In this document: positions 1 through 7,823 of the stretch, piece after piece
Layout of the letters: every line of letters starts with the position of its first letter
Numbering within the stretch: the first letter of the stretch is position 1
Assembly (NCBI GenBank): GCA_937988865.1
Contig: CALKHV010000142.1
Coordinates: forward strand, 1 to 26,396
Length of the DNA: 26,396 nt
Origin: an uncultured Propionibacteriaceae bacterium
Lineage (GTDB): Bacteria; Actinomycetota; Actinomycetes; Propionibacteriales; Propionibacteriaceae
Direction: 5' to 3'
Notes under the pieces: generated by a model
What the model was told of the DNA's origin: nothing
Database searches by the model: none
What the model saw: the letters and a program-made list of their open reading frames with translations, nothing else
Program-made: the position numbers and the translations under genes

Positions 1-87
1 AGCCGCGGCGTGGTGATGACATGAGCCGGGAGCTGGCTGCCGCCGATCGCCGGAGTCGTGTCACACCCCTGTGGCAGAGTGGCAGGC

Positions 88-978
88 ATGGCAACGATCG
101 CAGTGACCGGCAGCAGCGGACTCATCGGCGGCGCCCTCGTGGCGTCACTCGTGGAGCGTGGTGACCACGTGATCCGGCTCGTCCGGCGTCCGGTGTCGAA
201 CCCAGACGAAGTGCGCTGGGACCCGGCGGCGGGCACGGTCGACGCCGTCGAGAACCTGGACGCTGTCGTCAACCTTGCGGGCGCGCCCATCGCGCGTCCG
301 TGGACGCGGTCGCACCGGGTCGACATCCTGACCAGTCGCCTGGCGGCCACCAGGACGGCGTCAGAGCTGGCGTCCCGTCTCGGGGCTGCGCTCGTCAACG
401 GGTCGGCCGTGGGCTATTACGGATCCGATCGCGGCGCCGAGGTGCTCACCGAGGCGTCGTCATCGGGCGACTCGTTCCTGGCCGACGTCGTGCGCCAGTG
501 GGAGGCCGCGACGGCCGCGGCCCGCGAGGCCGGATGCCGCGTCGCCCTCGCGAGGACGGGCATCGTGCTCGCCCACGGCGAGGGCGCGCTCAAGCCGTTG
601 GAGCTCCTGACCCGCGTCGGGCTCGGCGGGCCGATGGGCGGCGGTGACCAGACCTGGCCGTGGATCACCCTGACCGACGAGGTCGGTGCGCTGGTCCACC
701 TGATCGACCACGAGGTGGAGGGGCCGGTCAACCTCGCAGCCCCCGACGCGCGGACGCAGGGCGAGATCGTCAGGGCGCTCGCGGCGAAGCTCAAGCGTCC
801 GGCAGTGGTCAAGGCGCCCGGGTTCGCGTTGAAGGCGGTGCTGGGCGGCTTCGCCGACGACATCCTCGGCAGCCAGCACGTCGTTCCCACCCGGCTGCTC
901 GAAACGGGCTACACGTTCACGCACCCCACACTGGCGTCCGCGATCGACTGGTTGGTGCAGCCTCAGCCCACGCGATAG
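88..978 (+). CDS. TIGR01777-family NAD(P)-dependent epimerase
   Basis: Extended short-chain dehydrogenase/epimerase-like protein of 296 residues, a typical length for the TIGR01777 (YfcH-like) family. The N-terminal glycine motif TGSSGLIGG marks the dinucleotide-binding Rossmann fold. The family signatures SAVGYYG and WPWITLTDE are present, and the C-terminal part (about residues 240-290) corresponds to the DUF1731 region. The substrate is unknown for the family. An upstream in-frame GTG at 58 would add ten residues unlike the family start; ATG at 88 puts the Rossmann strand at the N-terminus. CAGAGT at 75-80 lies 7 nt before this ATG, compatible with a leaderless transcript. Its 3' end overlaps the convergent dehydrogenase gene by 16 bp. 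Family assignment is firm; cellular role is not known. Confidence 0.88.
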   Translation: MATIAVTGSSGLIGGALVASLVERGDHVIRLVRRPVSNPDEVRWDPAAGTVDAVENLDAVVNLAGAPIARPWTRSHRVDILTSRLAATRTASELASRLGAALVNGSAVGYYGSDRGAEVLTEASSSGDSFLADVVRQWEAATAAAREAGCRVALARTGIVLAHGEGALKPLELLTRVGLGGPMGGGDQTWPWITLTDEVGALVHLIDHEVEGPVNLAAPDARTQGEIVRALAAKLKRPAVVKAPGFALKAVLGGFADDILGSQHVVPTRLLETGYTFTHPTLASAIDWLVQPQPTR

Positions 979-1703
979 AGCTTGTGGTTGGCCGCCTGTG
1001 CCCTCGGACGCACGACCATCCGGTCGATGTTGACGTGCGCCGGACGCGTGGCCATCCACCCGATCGCGTCCGCGATGTCCTCCGCCTCCAGGGGCTCGGG
1101 GACGCCGTCGTACACCGCGTCCGCCCTGACCTGGTCGCCGCCGAAGCGGACGAGGGCGAATTCGGCCGTGTGCACCATGCCGGGGGACACTTCGCACACG
1201 CGCACGGGCTTGCCGCAGAGCTCAAGTCTGAGGGTGTTCACGAGGAAGCGTTCGGCGGCCTTGGCCGCGCAATAGCCTGCACCACCCTCGTACCCGGCCT
1301 CGGCCGCCGTGGACGTGACGAAGATGACCGTGCCCTCCCCGGCCTCCAGCAGCGGCAGGAAGGCCTGGGTGACGCGGGCCGCCCCGGTCACGTTGGTGGC
1401 GAACATCGCGTCCCAGGCTGTCAGGTCGGCCTCGGCGACGGGCTCCAGGCCGATCGCACCGCCTGCGTTGTTGACGAGCAGGTCGCAGCGGTCGCCGACC
1501 GCAGCGAGGAGCGCGTCCACGGACGCCTGGTCGGTCACGTCACAGCGGACTGCGCGTCCCCCGATCCCGGCGGCCACCGCCTCGAGCCGGTCGAGCCGAC
1601 GTCCGGCGCAGACGACCTCGTAACCCTCGGCGGCCAGCGTCCTCGCCGTGGCCGCCCCGATGCCCGAGCCGGCCCCCGTGACGACCGCGATGCCCCTGTC
1701 CAT
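963..1703 (-). CDS. SDR family NAD(P)-dependent oxidoreductase
   Basis: Classical short-chain dehydrogenase/reductase of 246 residues. Visible motifs are the cofactor motif TGAGSGIG near the N-terminus, NNAG, and the catalytic Ser with YCAAK 13 residues later. The closest type is the YdfG/serine 3-dehydrogenase-like group of small cytosolic SDRs (NADP preference is an inference from the basic GRR after the second strand). The ATG start at 1703 is preceded by GGGAGAG at good spacing, so an upstream extension through GC-rich sequence is unlikely. The gene is monocistronic, convergent with the epimerase and divergent from gpmA. Substrate cannot be told from sequence. Confidence 0.88.
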   Translation of the reverse strand: MDRGIAVVTGAGSGIGAATARTLAAEGYEVVCAGRRLDRLEAVAAGIGGRAVRCDVTDQASVDALLAAVGDRCDLLVNNAGGAIGLEPVAEADLTAWDAMFATNVTGAARVTQAFLPLLEAGEGTVIFVTSTAAEAGYEGGAGYCAAKAAERFLVNTLRLELCGKPVRVCEVSPGMVHTAEFALVRFGGDQVRADAVYDGVPEPLEAEDIADAIGWMATRPAHVNIDRMVVRPRAQAANHKLYRVG

Positions 1704-1815
1704 GATGTGCTCTCCCTTTCCGGCGGCGCGTCGCCCGCACGCGTCCATCCCATCACGGAACGGCGATCGCCAACCCAATCAGGTCCCACTCGGATCGCCG
1801 GGGCGTCCCGCTCGA

Positions 1816-1821
1816 TAGGCT
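1816..1821 (+). promoter_or_regulatory. gpmA -10 box (leaderless type)
   Basis: TAGGCT lies 7 nt before the gpmA ATG and no Shine-Dalgarno is seen. Transcription would start at or next to the start codon. The same layout is seen before senX3, ispD, cysS and the DUF4032 gene. Confidence 0.55.
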
Positions 1822-1828
1822 GTGCCGC

Positions 1829-2575
1829 ATGACCTCGAAGTTGATCCTGCTCCGCCACGGCGAGAGCGAATGGAACGCCAAGAACCTGTTCACCGGCTGG
1901 GTGGACGTCGACATCAACGAGAAGGGCATCGCCGAGGCGAAGCGCGGCGCCGAGCTGCTCTCCGCCGAGGGCCTGCTCCCCGACATCCTGCACACGTCAC
2001 TGATGCGCCGCGCCATCCACACCGCCTACCTGACCCTCGACGGCTGCGACCGGCACTGGATCCCGGTCAAGCGCTCATGGCGCCTCAACGAGCGCCACTA
2101 CGGTGGGCTGCAAGGCCTCAACAAGTCCGAGACCCTCGCGAAGTACGGCGAGGAGCAGTTCATGCTCTGGCGTCGCAGCTACGACACCCCGCCGCCCGTT
2201 CTCGACAAGGATTCCGAGTTCAGCCAGTGGAACGATCCCCAGTACGCCGACATCCCCGAGGACCAGCGTCCCCAGACGGAGTGCCTGAAGGACGTCGTCG
2301 CGCGCATGCTGCCGTACTGGTACTCCGACATCATCCCTGATCTCGAGGCGGGCAGGACCGTGCTCGTGACGGCCCACGGCAACTCGCTGCGCGCCCTCGT
2401 CAAGCACCTCGACGGCATCAGTGACGAAGACATCGCCGGGCTCAACATCCCGACAGGCATCCCGCTGTACTACGAGCTCAACGACGACATGATGCCGGCC
2501 AGTGCCGGACGCTACCTGGATCCCGAGGCCGCCAAGGCGTCCATCGAGGCCGTCAAGAACCAGGGCAAGAAGTAG
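1829..2575 (+). CDS. gpmA: 2,3-bisphosphoglycerate-dependent phosphoglycerate mutase
   Basis: Glycolytic/gluconeogenic enzyme interconverting 3- and 2-phosphoglycerate in the cytosol. The protein has 248 residues, the normal length of the cofactor-dependent type. The phosphohistidine motif RHGESEWN is at residues 9-16 (His10), ERHYGGLQG is at 88-96 (acid Glu88), and the second catalytic His is His183 in TAHGNSLRAL. The ATG at 1829 is chosen because the conserved KLILLRHGE begins right after it. A -10 box 7 nt upstream suggests a leaderless mRNA. The gene ends before a strong hairpin shared with phoU. A gpm gene next to senX3-regX3 is also known in mycobacteria. Confidence 0.97.
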   Translation: MTSKLILLRHGESEWNAKNLFTGWVDVDINEKGIAEAKRGAELLSAEGLLPDILHTSLMRRAIHTAYLTLDGCDRHWIPVKRSWRLNERHYGGLQGLNKSETLAKYGEEQFMLWRRSYDTPPPVLDKDSEFSQWNDPQYADIPEDQRPQTECLKDVVARMLPYWYSDIIPDLEAGRTVLVTAHGNSLRALVKHLDGISDEDIAGLNIPTGIPLYYELNDDMMPASAGRYLDPEAAKASIEAVKNQGKK

Positions 2576-2587
2576 TCCCACGACGCG

Positions 2588-2623
2588 ACGAAGGCGCCCT
2601 CCCGCAGGGGAGGGCGCCTTCGT
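2588..2623. terminator. Bidirectional hairpin terminator between gpmA and phoU
   Basis: Perfect 16-bp stem (arm ACGAAGGCGCCCTCCC) with a 4-nt loop GCAG, placed 12 nt after the gpmA stop and 6 nt after the phoU stop on the other strand. There is no T-run on either side, so it is a U-tail-less (I-shaped) hairpin of the kind described in actinobacteria. Confidence 0.85.
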
Positions 2624-2629
2624 GCCTGC

Positions 2630-3295
2630 TCAGGTGGTGGGCCAGTTCTCGCCCGCGGGAGCCTCGCCCGTGATGATGTAGATGATGCGTCCGCCCATGG
2701 CGACCGCATGGTCGGCGATGCGCTCGTAGTACCGACCCAGGAGGGCGGCGTCCACGGCGGCCTCGACACCGTCGGTCCAGTCCTGCCCGAGCAGGACGCG
2801 GAACTGTTCGCTGCGCAGGCGGTCCATCTCGTCGTCGTTGTCGGCCAGCTTGGTGGCGTCCTCGACGTTGCGTTCGGCCAGGACCCGCCCCGCGATCGCA
2901 ACCATGCCTTCGGCGACGGTTGCCATGCGCGAGAACGAGGGCACCAGCCGGTCGGGCACGGCGTGTTCGGGGAAGCGCAGGCGTGCGATCTTCGCGATGT
3001 GGGCGGCCAGGTCGCCCATGCGTCCGAGTTCGGTCACCATGCGCAGCGCAGCGAGAACTGTCCTCAACTCGCCCGCGACGGGCGCCTGACGGGCGAGGAG
3101 GTTGAAGCAGCGCTCCTCGAGTTCGTCGTGCTTCGCGTCCAGTCTGGCGTCGTTCGCGATGACCCGTTCGGCGGCCGCGAGGTCGGCTCCCAGCAGGGAC
3201 GTCGTGGCATCCTGCACAGCGATGCGGACGCTGGCGGTCATGCCGACCAGTTCGTCGATGACGGCTGCCAGTTCGCCGTGGTAGCTCTCGCGCAT
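2630..3295 (-). CDS. phoU: Phosphate signalling protein PhoU
   Basis: PhoU links the Pst phosphate transporter to the histidine kinase and represses phosphate-starvation signalling when phosphate is plentiful. The protein has 221 residues and two repeated three-helix PhoU domains. The first carries ELGRMGDLAAHIAKIA, the second RYYERIADHAVAMGGRI; these E/D-rich D..AxxIA/V segments are the metal-binding signature of the family. The start at 3295 (MRESYHGEL) matches the family start and follows GGGGA. It is divergent from senX3-regX3, and a Pho-box-like repeat lies in the gap, consistent with control by that two-component system. Confidence 0.95.
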   Translation of the reverse strand: MRESYHGELAAVIDELVGMTASVRIAVQDATTSLLGADLAAAERVIANDARLDAKHDELEERCFNLLARQAPVAGELRTVLAALRMVTELGRMGDLAAHIAKIARLRFPEHAVPDRLVPSFSRMATVAEGMVAIAGRVLAERNVEDATKLADNDDEMDRLRSEQFRVLLGQDWTDGVEAAVDAALLGRYYERIADHAVAMGGRIIYIITGEAPAGENWPTT

Positions 3296-3342
3296 TGATT
3301 CCCCATGCCTTGTCGGGGGGGTTGGTCCCCCTCGTCGTTCGG

Positions 3343-3348
3343 ACGTTA
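3343..3348 (-). promoter_or_regulatory. Putative phoU -10 box
   Basis: On the minus strand TAACGT lies about 50 nt before the phoU start. The Pho-box repeats begin 28 nt upstream of it, where an activator overlapping the -35 region would bind. No clear -35 hexamer is seen. Confidence 0.4.
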
Positions 3349-3375
3349 CTGAGCCGTGGCGAGCGCCCGTTGCCG

Positions 3376-3408
3376 ATCGCCTGAACGAGAGGTGAACAGT
3401 CGCTGAAT
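3376..3408 (-). promoter_or_regulatory. Pho-box-like triple 11-nt direct repeat (RegX3/PhoP site)
   Basis: Read on the minus strand, three consecutive 11-nt units follow each other without gaps: ATTCAGCGACT, GTTCACCTCTC and GTTCAGGCGAT. The middle unit starts with GTTCACC, the known actinobacterial PHO-box core, whose units are 7 conserved plus 4 variable bases. It sits between phoU and senX3 and could serve both promoters. Confidence 0.7.
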
Positions 3409-3466
3409 CCCCGGGGCAGAACCAGCGTAGCGAGGCAGCAGGGCCCGACGACCGCACCCGGCCAAC

Positions 3467-3472
3467 TAGGAT
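3467..3472 (+). promoter_or_regulatory. senX3 -10 box (leaderless type)
   Basis: TAGGAT lies 6 nt before the senX3 GTG and there is no Shine-Dalgarno, indicating a transcript starting at the start codon. Confidence 0.55.
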
Positions 3473-3478
3473 CGCTCC

Positions 3479-4666
3479 GTGAGCTCACTGGTGATCGCCC
3501 TGGCGTCCTGCGCCGTCGGGATGGCCGCCGGAGGCCTGGGCGTCGCGCTGTTGCGGCGCCCCCGACTGCCAGAACCAGCCACCGTCATCGTGGCTGCGGC
3601 CCCGGTGAGCGTGCCCGACGAGGCCGTGCGACTGCTCGGCCTCCTGCACCAGCCCGGCCTGATCGTCGGCCCCCACGACGAGGTCCTCCACTCCACGTCG
3701 GCGGCAAGGACCGCAGGCGTGTCCCGGGGGTCGCGCGTGGTGGCGCCCGGCGTCCTCGACCTCGTCAGAAAGTCCCGGCGGGCGGGAGCCCCCTACAGTT
3801 CCCAACTCGAGGTCTCCCGAGGTCCGGCAGGGCCCGTCGACACCATGACCTTCCGCGTCACGCCGATGGCGTCCGGCGTGGTTCTGCTGGTCGGCGAAGA
3901 CATGAGCCCGATGTTGCGGGCCGCCGAGACCAGGCGTGACTTCGTCGCCAACGTCAGCCACGAACTCAAGACACCCATCGGTGCCATGTCGTTGCTGTCC
4001 GAGGCGGTGCACGAGGCGGCCGACGACCCGGAGGCCGTCCGGCACTTCGCCGACCGGATGTCCACCGAGTCACGCCGCCTGTCCGAGCTCGTCACCCAGC
4101 TCATCGACCTGTCCCGACTGCAGGCCGCAGACCCCCTGCTGGACGCCCACGCGGTATCCGTCGACGACGTCATCCGGGCGTCCGTCGACCGTTGTGCGCC
4201 AATGGCGGCCCGGCGAGGGATCACCCTCACGGTCGCCAGTGACGACTCCCTGGTGGTGCTGGGCGATCAGAATCAGCTCGTGGACGCCCTGACCAATCTG
4301 GTCTCGAACGCCATCTCCTATTCCGACGAGGGCACCCCCGTCGTGGTCTCCAGCGCGCGGGGTGTCGAGGAGTACGAGGATGAGGAGCCCTTCGAGGTCG
4401 CCGAGATTCGCGTCAGCGACCACGGCATCGGCATCAGTCCCGACGACCAGGAGCGCATCTTCGAGCGGTTCTTCCGCGTCTCGTACTCGCGCAGCCGGGA
4501 CAACGGCGGCACTGGTCTGGGGCTGTCGATCGTCAAGCACGTCGCGCTGGCGCACGGCGGCACCATCAGTGTCTGGAGCAAGCCCGGCGAAGGCTCCACC
4601 TTCACCCTCCGTCTGCCCTCACACCGTCCCACGCACGACCCGACAACCGTTCAGGAGCCCACGTGA
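3479..4666 (+). CDS. senX3: Sensor histidine kinase SenX3 (PhoR-like)
   Basis: Membrane sensor kinase of the phosphate-responsive two-component system, 395 residues. One N-terminal membrane segment (about residues 3-25) is followed by a PAS-like region (about 45-140), the dimerisation/H-box FVANVSHELKTPIG with phosphoacceptor His161, and an HATPase domain. The ATPase domain has the N box NLVSNAISYS, G1 DHGIGIS, F box ERFFRV and G2 GGTGLGLSIVKH. A single membrane segment and no periplasmic loop is the SenX3 pattern, so it senses through PhoU/Pst rather than an outside ligand. GTG start at 3479, just after a -10 box. Its stop overlaps the regX3 start (GTGA), so the pair is translationally coupled. 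Confidence 0.94.
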   Translation: MSSLVIALASCAVGMAAGGLGVALLRRPRLPEPATVIVAAAPVSVPDEAVRLLGLLHQPGLIVGPHDEVLHSTSAARTAGVSRGSRVVAPGVLDLVRKSRRAGAPYSSQLEVSRGPAGPVDTMTFRVTPMASGVVLLVGEDMSPMLRAAETRRDFVANVSHELKTPIGAMSLLSEAVHEAADDPEAVRHFADRMSTESRRLSELVTQLIDLSRLQAADPLLDAHAVSVDDVIRASVDRCAPMAARRGITLTVASDDSLVVLGDQNQLVDALTNLVSNAISYSDEGTPVVVSSARGVEEYEDEEPFEVAEIRVSDHGIGISPDDQERIFERFFRVSYSRSRDNGGTGLGLSIVKHVALAHGGTISVWSKPGEGSTFTLRLPSHRPTHDPTTVQEPT

Positions 4667-5340
4667 CGCGAGTGTTGATCATCGAGGACGAGGCGTCCTA
4701 CCGCGAGGCCACCGCCTACATGCTGCGCCGCGAGGGCTTCGAGGTGGCGGAAGCGGCTGACGGGGCCGGCGGGCTGGCCGAGTACGACCGCACCGGCGCC
4801 GATGTCGTGCTGCTCGACCTCATGATGCCGGGCATGCCGGGCACCGAGGTCTGTCGACACCTGCGGACGCGCGGCAACGTGGCGATCATCATGGTGACCG
4901 CCCGGGACTCCGAGGTCGACAAGATCGTCGGGCTCGAACTGGGGGCCGACGACTACGTCACCAAGCCCTTCAGCCACCGCGAACTCGTGGCCCGGATTCG
5001 CGCCGTGCTGCGTCGTGGAGGGGACGCGGACGTCTCATCGCCGGTGCTGGAACAGGGAGGCGTCCGGGTGGACGTCGAGCGTCACGAGGTGAGCGTGGAC
5101 GGAACCTTTGTGCACCTGGCGCTGAAGGAGTTCGACCTGCTCGAGCTGCTGCTCCGCAACGCCGGACGCGTGATGACGCGCGGGCAACTGATCGATCGGG
5201 TCTGGGGATCTGACTACGTGGGTGACACCAAGACCCTGGACGTGCACGTGAAGCGCGTCCGCTCGAAGATCGAGAAGGATCCGGCCAACCCGGTCCTGCT
5301 CGTCACAGTTCGAGGGCTGGGGTACAAGTTCGAGTTGTGA
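4663..5340 (+). CDS. regX3: Response regulator RegX3 (OmpR/PhoB family)
   Basis: DNA-binding response regulator, partner of the upstream kinase, 225 residues. The receiver domain (1-115) has acidic pocket residues Glu8-Asp9, phosphoacceptor Asp52 in LLDLMMPGMPG, Thr79 and Lys101 in VTKPF. The C-terminal winged-helix DNA-binding domain (about 125-225) contains LKEFDLLELLLRNAGRVMTR and ends with the wing VRGLGYKFEL. It starts with GTG overlapping the senX3 stop. It probably binds the Pho-box repeats upstream of senX3/phoU and so autoregulates the locus; this is inferred from the site. Confidence 0.94.
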   Translation: MTRVLIIEDEASYREATAYMLRREGFEVAEAADGAGGLAEYDRTGADVVLLDLMMPGMPGTEVCRHLRTRGNVAIIMVTARDSEVDKIVGLELGADDYVTKPFSHRELVARIRAVLRRGGDADVSSPVLEQGGVRVDVERHEVSVDGTFVHLALKEFDLLELLLRNAGRVMTRGQLIDRVWGSDYVGDTKTLDVHVKRVRSKIEKDPANPVLLVTVRGLGYKFEL

Positions 5341-5378
5341 ACCGGACTTGCGGTCGAACGGGTCACGACCCCGGGGCG

Positions 5379-5864
5379 TCAGCCCTCGGACGCGAAGTCG
5401 GGGTTCTCGGAACTGACCACCGGCACGGTCACGGCCACGTCGCCGATGTTGGTGAACGTGAGGACGAGGTGCGCGGTCAGCCCAGCCCTCAGATCGGGGC
5501 TGGAGACGGTGATCTTCGCCTCGTCGAGCTTCGACAGTCGCTCCGCCACCACCGGGACGCTGACTGCGCCGAAGGTGAGGGCCTCGCCCTCGGTGGCGTC
5601 GATCTTGACGGGGAAGCCGGTGATCCCGGTCAGAGTGTCGGCGGCGCTCCCGACGAGCGCGCCGCTGAGCATGCCCTGCCCCGACCCGTCGGCGATGATG
5701 AGGAGGTTGCGGATCTTGACCGTCGGTGCGTCGACGTTCACGCCCACCGCGGGGGTATAGGTCTGGAGAGTGGCGAAGGAGCAGCCGGACAGGCCGAGCG
5801 ATGCGGCAGCGACGAGGACGGCAGCGGTGCGGGCGACGCGTCCACGGAACAGCGGTGCGGTCAT
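5379..5864 (-). CDS. LpqE-like lipoprotein
   Basis: Secreted lipoprotein of 161 residues. The signal peptide has basic residues, a hydrophobic core (about 12-24) and the lipobox LSGC with Cys28, so it should be lipid-anchored outside the membrane. The mature part is beta-rich with no recognised catalytic motif and contains a late TFTNIGD-type strand like copper-chaperone/immunoglobulin-like folds. The start at 5864 is set by the signal peptide and a GGAG 8 nt upstream. Its position divergent from carD matches LpqE (Rv3584) next to carD (Rv3583c) in Mycobacterium tuberculosis; the family link is by position and lipoprotein type, not strong identity. Function is unknown. It is convergent with regX3 with 38 bp between and no clear terminator. 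Confidence 0.8.
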   Translation of the reverse strand: MTAPLFRGRVARTAAVLVAAASLGLSGCSFATLQTYTPAVGVNVDAPTVKIRNLLIIADGSGQGMLSGALVGSAADTLTGITGFPVKIDATEGEALTFGAVSVPVVAERLSKLDEAKITVSSPDLRAGLTAHLVLTFTNIGDVAVTVPVVSSENPDFASEG

Positions 5865-5912
5865 GGGTTCACTCCAGATCTCGTCGACGCCGGTGTCGGC
5901 TCCAGTGCTGAC

Positions 5913-5918
5913 AGCGTA
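5913..5918 (-). promoter_or_regulatory. Putative -10 box of the lipoprotein gene
   Basis: TACGCT on the minus strand, about 49 nt before the start codon. No convincing -35 hexamer; low confidence. Confidence 0.3.
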
Positions 5919-6050
5919 GCGAATGGGTGGCGCCGGGGTCACTCCCTGAGTTCTGGATGGAGGTCGCACAGACATCTCACAGGCACAAAGGCGCCGCGTT
6001 GTCAAGACTTTCAACCGCTGGCAAAAGCCCTCTGACTAGGCGTGATGCAT

Positions 6051-6079
6051 TCGACTTGGCTTGGACCTTCTGGTAACAT
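6051..6079 (+). promoter_or_regulatory. carD promoter
   Basis: Extended -10 element TGgTAACAT at 6071-6079 with a weak -35 (TCGACT, 6051-6056) at a 17-nt spacer. Transcription would start near 6086, just ahead of the Shine-Dalgarno GAGAGGGG (6088-6095), which lies 9 nt before the carD ATG. Confidence 0.55.
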
Positions 6080-6104
6080 AGAACGACGAGAGGGGCTGCA
6101 CACT

Positions 6105-6590
6105 ATGAGCTTTACAGTCGGCGAAACGGTGGTCTACCCGAATCACGGGGCGGCCGTCATTGAAGACATCGAGACCCGACAGATCAAGGGCGAGGACAAG
6201 CTGTATCTGGTCCTCCGCATCATTGGCCAGACCGACCTGATCGTGAGGGTCCCTGCCTGCAATCTTGACCTGGTGGGCGTGCGCGACGTGGTGGACGCCG
6301 CAGGGCTTGAGAAGGTCTTCACGGTACTCCGGGCACCACACACCGAGGAGCCGACCAACTGGTCGCGTCGCTACAAGGCGAACCTCGAGAAGTTGCACAG
6401 CGGCAATGTCATGAAGGTGGCTGAGGTCGTCCGTGACCTCTGGCGCCGTGAGAAGGAACGCGGCCTGTCCGCCGGCGAGAAGCGCATGCTGGCCAAGGCA
6501 CGTCAGATCCTCGTGTCCGAACTGGCCCTGGCTGAAAAGGTCGAGGAAGATCGCGCCGAGGTTCTGCTCGACGAGGTTCTCGCCTCCTGA
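6105..6590 (+). CDS. carD: CarD-family RNA polymerase-binding transcription factor
   Basis: Essential global regulator in actinobacteria that binds the RNA polymerase beta subunit and stabilises open promoter complexes, notably at rRNA promoters. It has 161 residues, the usual size. The N-terminal Tudor-like RNAP-interaction domain (MSFTVGETVVYPNHGAAVI...) is followed by a basic helical DNA-binding domain (about 75-161) with NWSRRYKANLEKL and RREKERGLSAGEKRML. The ATG at 6105 has a good Shine-Dalgarno; an ATG 63 nt upstream overlaps the promoter and is rejected. ispD follows after 49 nt but has its own -10 box. Confidence 0.96.
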   Translation: MSFTVGETVVYPNHGAAVIEDIETRQIKGEDKLYLVLRIIGQTDLIVRVPACNLDLVGVRDVVDAAGLEKVFTVLRAPHTEEPTNWSRRYKANLEKLHSGNVMKVAEVVRDLWRREKERGLSAGEKRMLAKARQILVSELALAEKVEEDRAEVLLDEVLAS

Positions 6591-6626
6591 CCCGCGCGGT
6601 CACCACGGAGGTACACAACACCGTCG

Positions 6627-6632
6627 TATGCT
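6627..6632 (+). promoter_or_regulatory. ispD -10 box (leaderless type)
   Basis: TATGCT lies 7 nt before the ATG at 6640. It overlaps an alternative in-frame ATG at 6628, which argues for the downstream start. Confidence 0.5.
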
Positions 6633-6639
6633 GTCGAAC

Positions 6640-7353
6640 ATGCCCGAGCCCGTCGTTGCCGTAGTGGTAGCGGCGGGTTCTGGCGTCCGCATGGGGGGTT
6701 CAGGCCCCAAGGCACTGCGTGAACTCGAGGGGAAGGCGCTCGTCGCCCTCTCGGTTGAAGCACTCGCGGCCGGCGGATGCACCCATGCCGTCGTCGTCGT
6801 GGCCCGGGACGTCCGGGGCGGGTTCCCCCCCGCGCTCGCCGGGGCCCCCATCCCGGTTCACATCGTGCACGGCGGTCCGCGTCGTCAGGACTCGGTCTAC
6901 AACGGTCTGGACGAGATCTCACGGCACCCCGACATGGATGGGTGCAAGGTCGTGCTCGTGCACGATGCCGTGCGTCCACTGGTGCCCGCCGAGGTGGTCG
7001 CCGAAGTCATCCGCACCGTTCGCGCAGGCGCCAAGGCGGTCGTCCCCACCATCCCCATGGCCGATTCGATCCGCATGCTCGTGGACGGCAAGTCGAAGAT
7101 GGTCGACCGGGCGTCATTGCGCGCCGTCCAGACACCGCAGGGTTTCGACCGCGCGACCCTGCTCGAAGCTCACCACTACCTCACTGATCAGGGTCTCGAC
7201 GTCACCGACGACGCGTCCGCCTGTGAGTTGATGGGTCACACGGTCGAGTTGGTCGCCGGTTCCCGCGACGCCATGAAGATCACCGAGCCGCTCGACATGA
7301 TGCTGGCCCAGACCCTGCTCAAGCTGTGGCGCCACGGGCGGAAGGTGCGGTGA
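6640..7353 (+). CDS. ispD: 2-C-methyl-D-erythritol 4-phosphate cytidylyltransferase
   Basis: Third step of the MEP isoprenoid pathway: MEP plus CTP gives CDP-methylerythritol and pyrophosphate. It has 237 residues, normal for the single-domain enzyme. The N-terminal nucleotide-binding motif AAGSGVRMGGSGPKAL, the active-site region VLVHDAVRPLV, IPMADSIR and QTPQGF, and TDDASACE are all present. The start at 6640 is chosen because the first strand VVAVVVAAGSG begins right after it and a -10 box lies 7 nt upstream. It overlaps ispF by 4 nt (GTGA), so the two are translationally coupled. Confidence 0.96.
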   Translation: MPEPVVAVVVAAGSGVRMGGSGPKALRELEGKALVALSVEALAAGGCTHAVVVVARDVRGGFPPALAGAPIPVHIVHGGPRRQDSVYNGLDEISRHPDMDGCKVVLVHDAVRPLVPAEVVAEVIRTVRAGAKAVVPTIPMADSIRMLVDGKSKMVDRASLRAVQTPQGFDRATLLEAHHYLTDQGLDVTDDASACELMGHTVELVAGSRDAMKITEPLDMMLAQTLLKLWRHGRKVR

Positions 7354-7823
7354 TCCTCCGCACCGGCATCGGGGTCGACGTCCATCGGCTCCAGGCCGGG
7401 ACGCCCATGTTCTGCGCCGGGCTCTCCTTCCCCGACGAGCCGGCAGGATTGGCGGGTCACTCCGATGGTGACGTCGCTGCCCACGCCCTGTGCGATGCCC
7501 TGCTGTCGGCCGCCGGGCTGGGCGATCTCGGATCCAACTTCGGCACGTCGCGTCCCGAGTGGGCCGGCGCGTCCGGCGTGGCCTTCGTCACCGAAGTGGG
7601 ACGCCTCGTGCGCGAGGCGGGCTTCGAGATCTGCAATGCGGCGGTCCAGGTGGTCGGCAATCGTCCGAGACTGGCCGGACGCAGGGTCGAGGCCGAGACC
7701 GTCCTGTCGAGTGCACTCGGGGCGCCTGTCAGCGTCGCAGGCACGACCACGGACGGTCTGGGTTTCATGGGCTCGGGCGACGGGTTGTCGGCCATGGCCA
7801 CCGCGCTCGTCATGCGTCCCTGA
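7350..7823 (+). CDS. ispF: 2-C-methyl-D-erythritol 2,4-cyclodiphosphate synthase
   Basis: MEP pathway enzyme forming the cyclic diphosphate with release of CMP; works as a homotrimer with a metal at each active site. It has 157 residues, a normal length. Metal ligands are visible as GVDVHRL (Asp8, His10) and GHSDGDVAAH (His42). The C-terminal TTTDGLGFMGSGDG is the nucleotide-binding loop, with Asp where E. coli has Glu, as is common in actinobacteria. GTG at 7350 overlaps the ispD stop. In related genera cysS and rlmB follow directly; here a PTS module follows after a 309-bp gap. Confidence 0.96.
   Translation: MILRTGIGVDVHRLQAGTPMFCAGLSFPDEPAGLAGHSDGDVAAHALCDALLSAAGLGDLGSNFGTSRPEWAGASGVAFVTEVGRLVREAGFEICNAAVQVVGNRPRLAGRRVEAETVLSSALGAPVSVAGTTTDGLGFMGSGDGLSAMATALVMRP

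Noticed and set aside
1..24. Possible last codons of an upstream plus-strand gene, ending TGA at 22-24
   Set aside because: Only seven codons are visible and they match no family, so a gene end cannot be supported.
660..1832. Long plus-strand open frame across the epimerase 3' end and the SDR gene
   Set aside because: It lies on the opposite strand of a clear SDR gene and has Arg/Gly/Pro-rich sequence without any family motif: a GC-rich shadow.
5341..5378. GGGTC-AC-GACCC between regX3 and the lipoprotein gene as a terminator
   Set aside because: Five-bp arms with a two-base loop are too weak compared with the other hairpins in the window.
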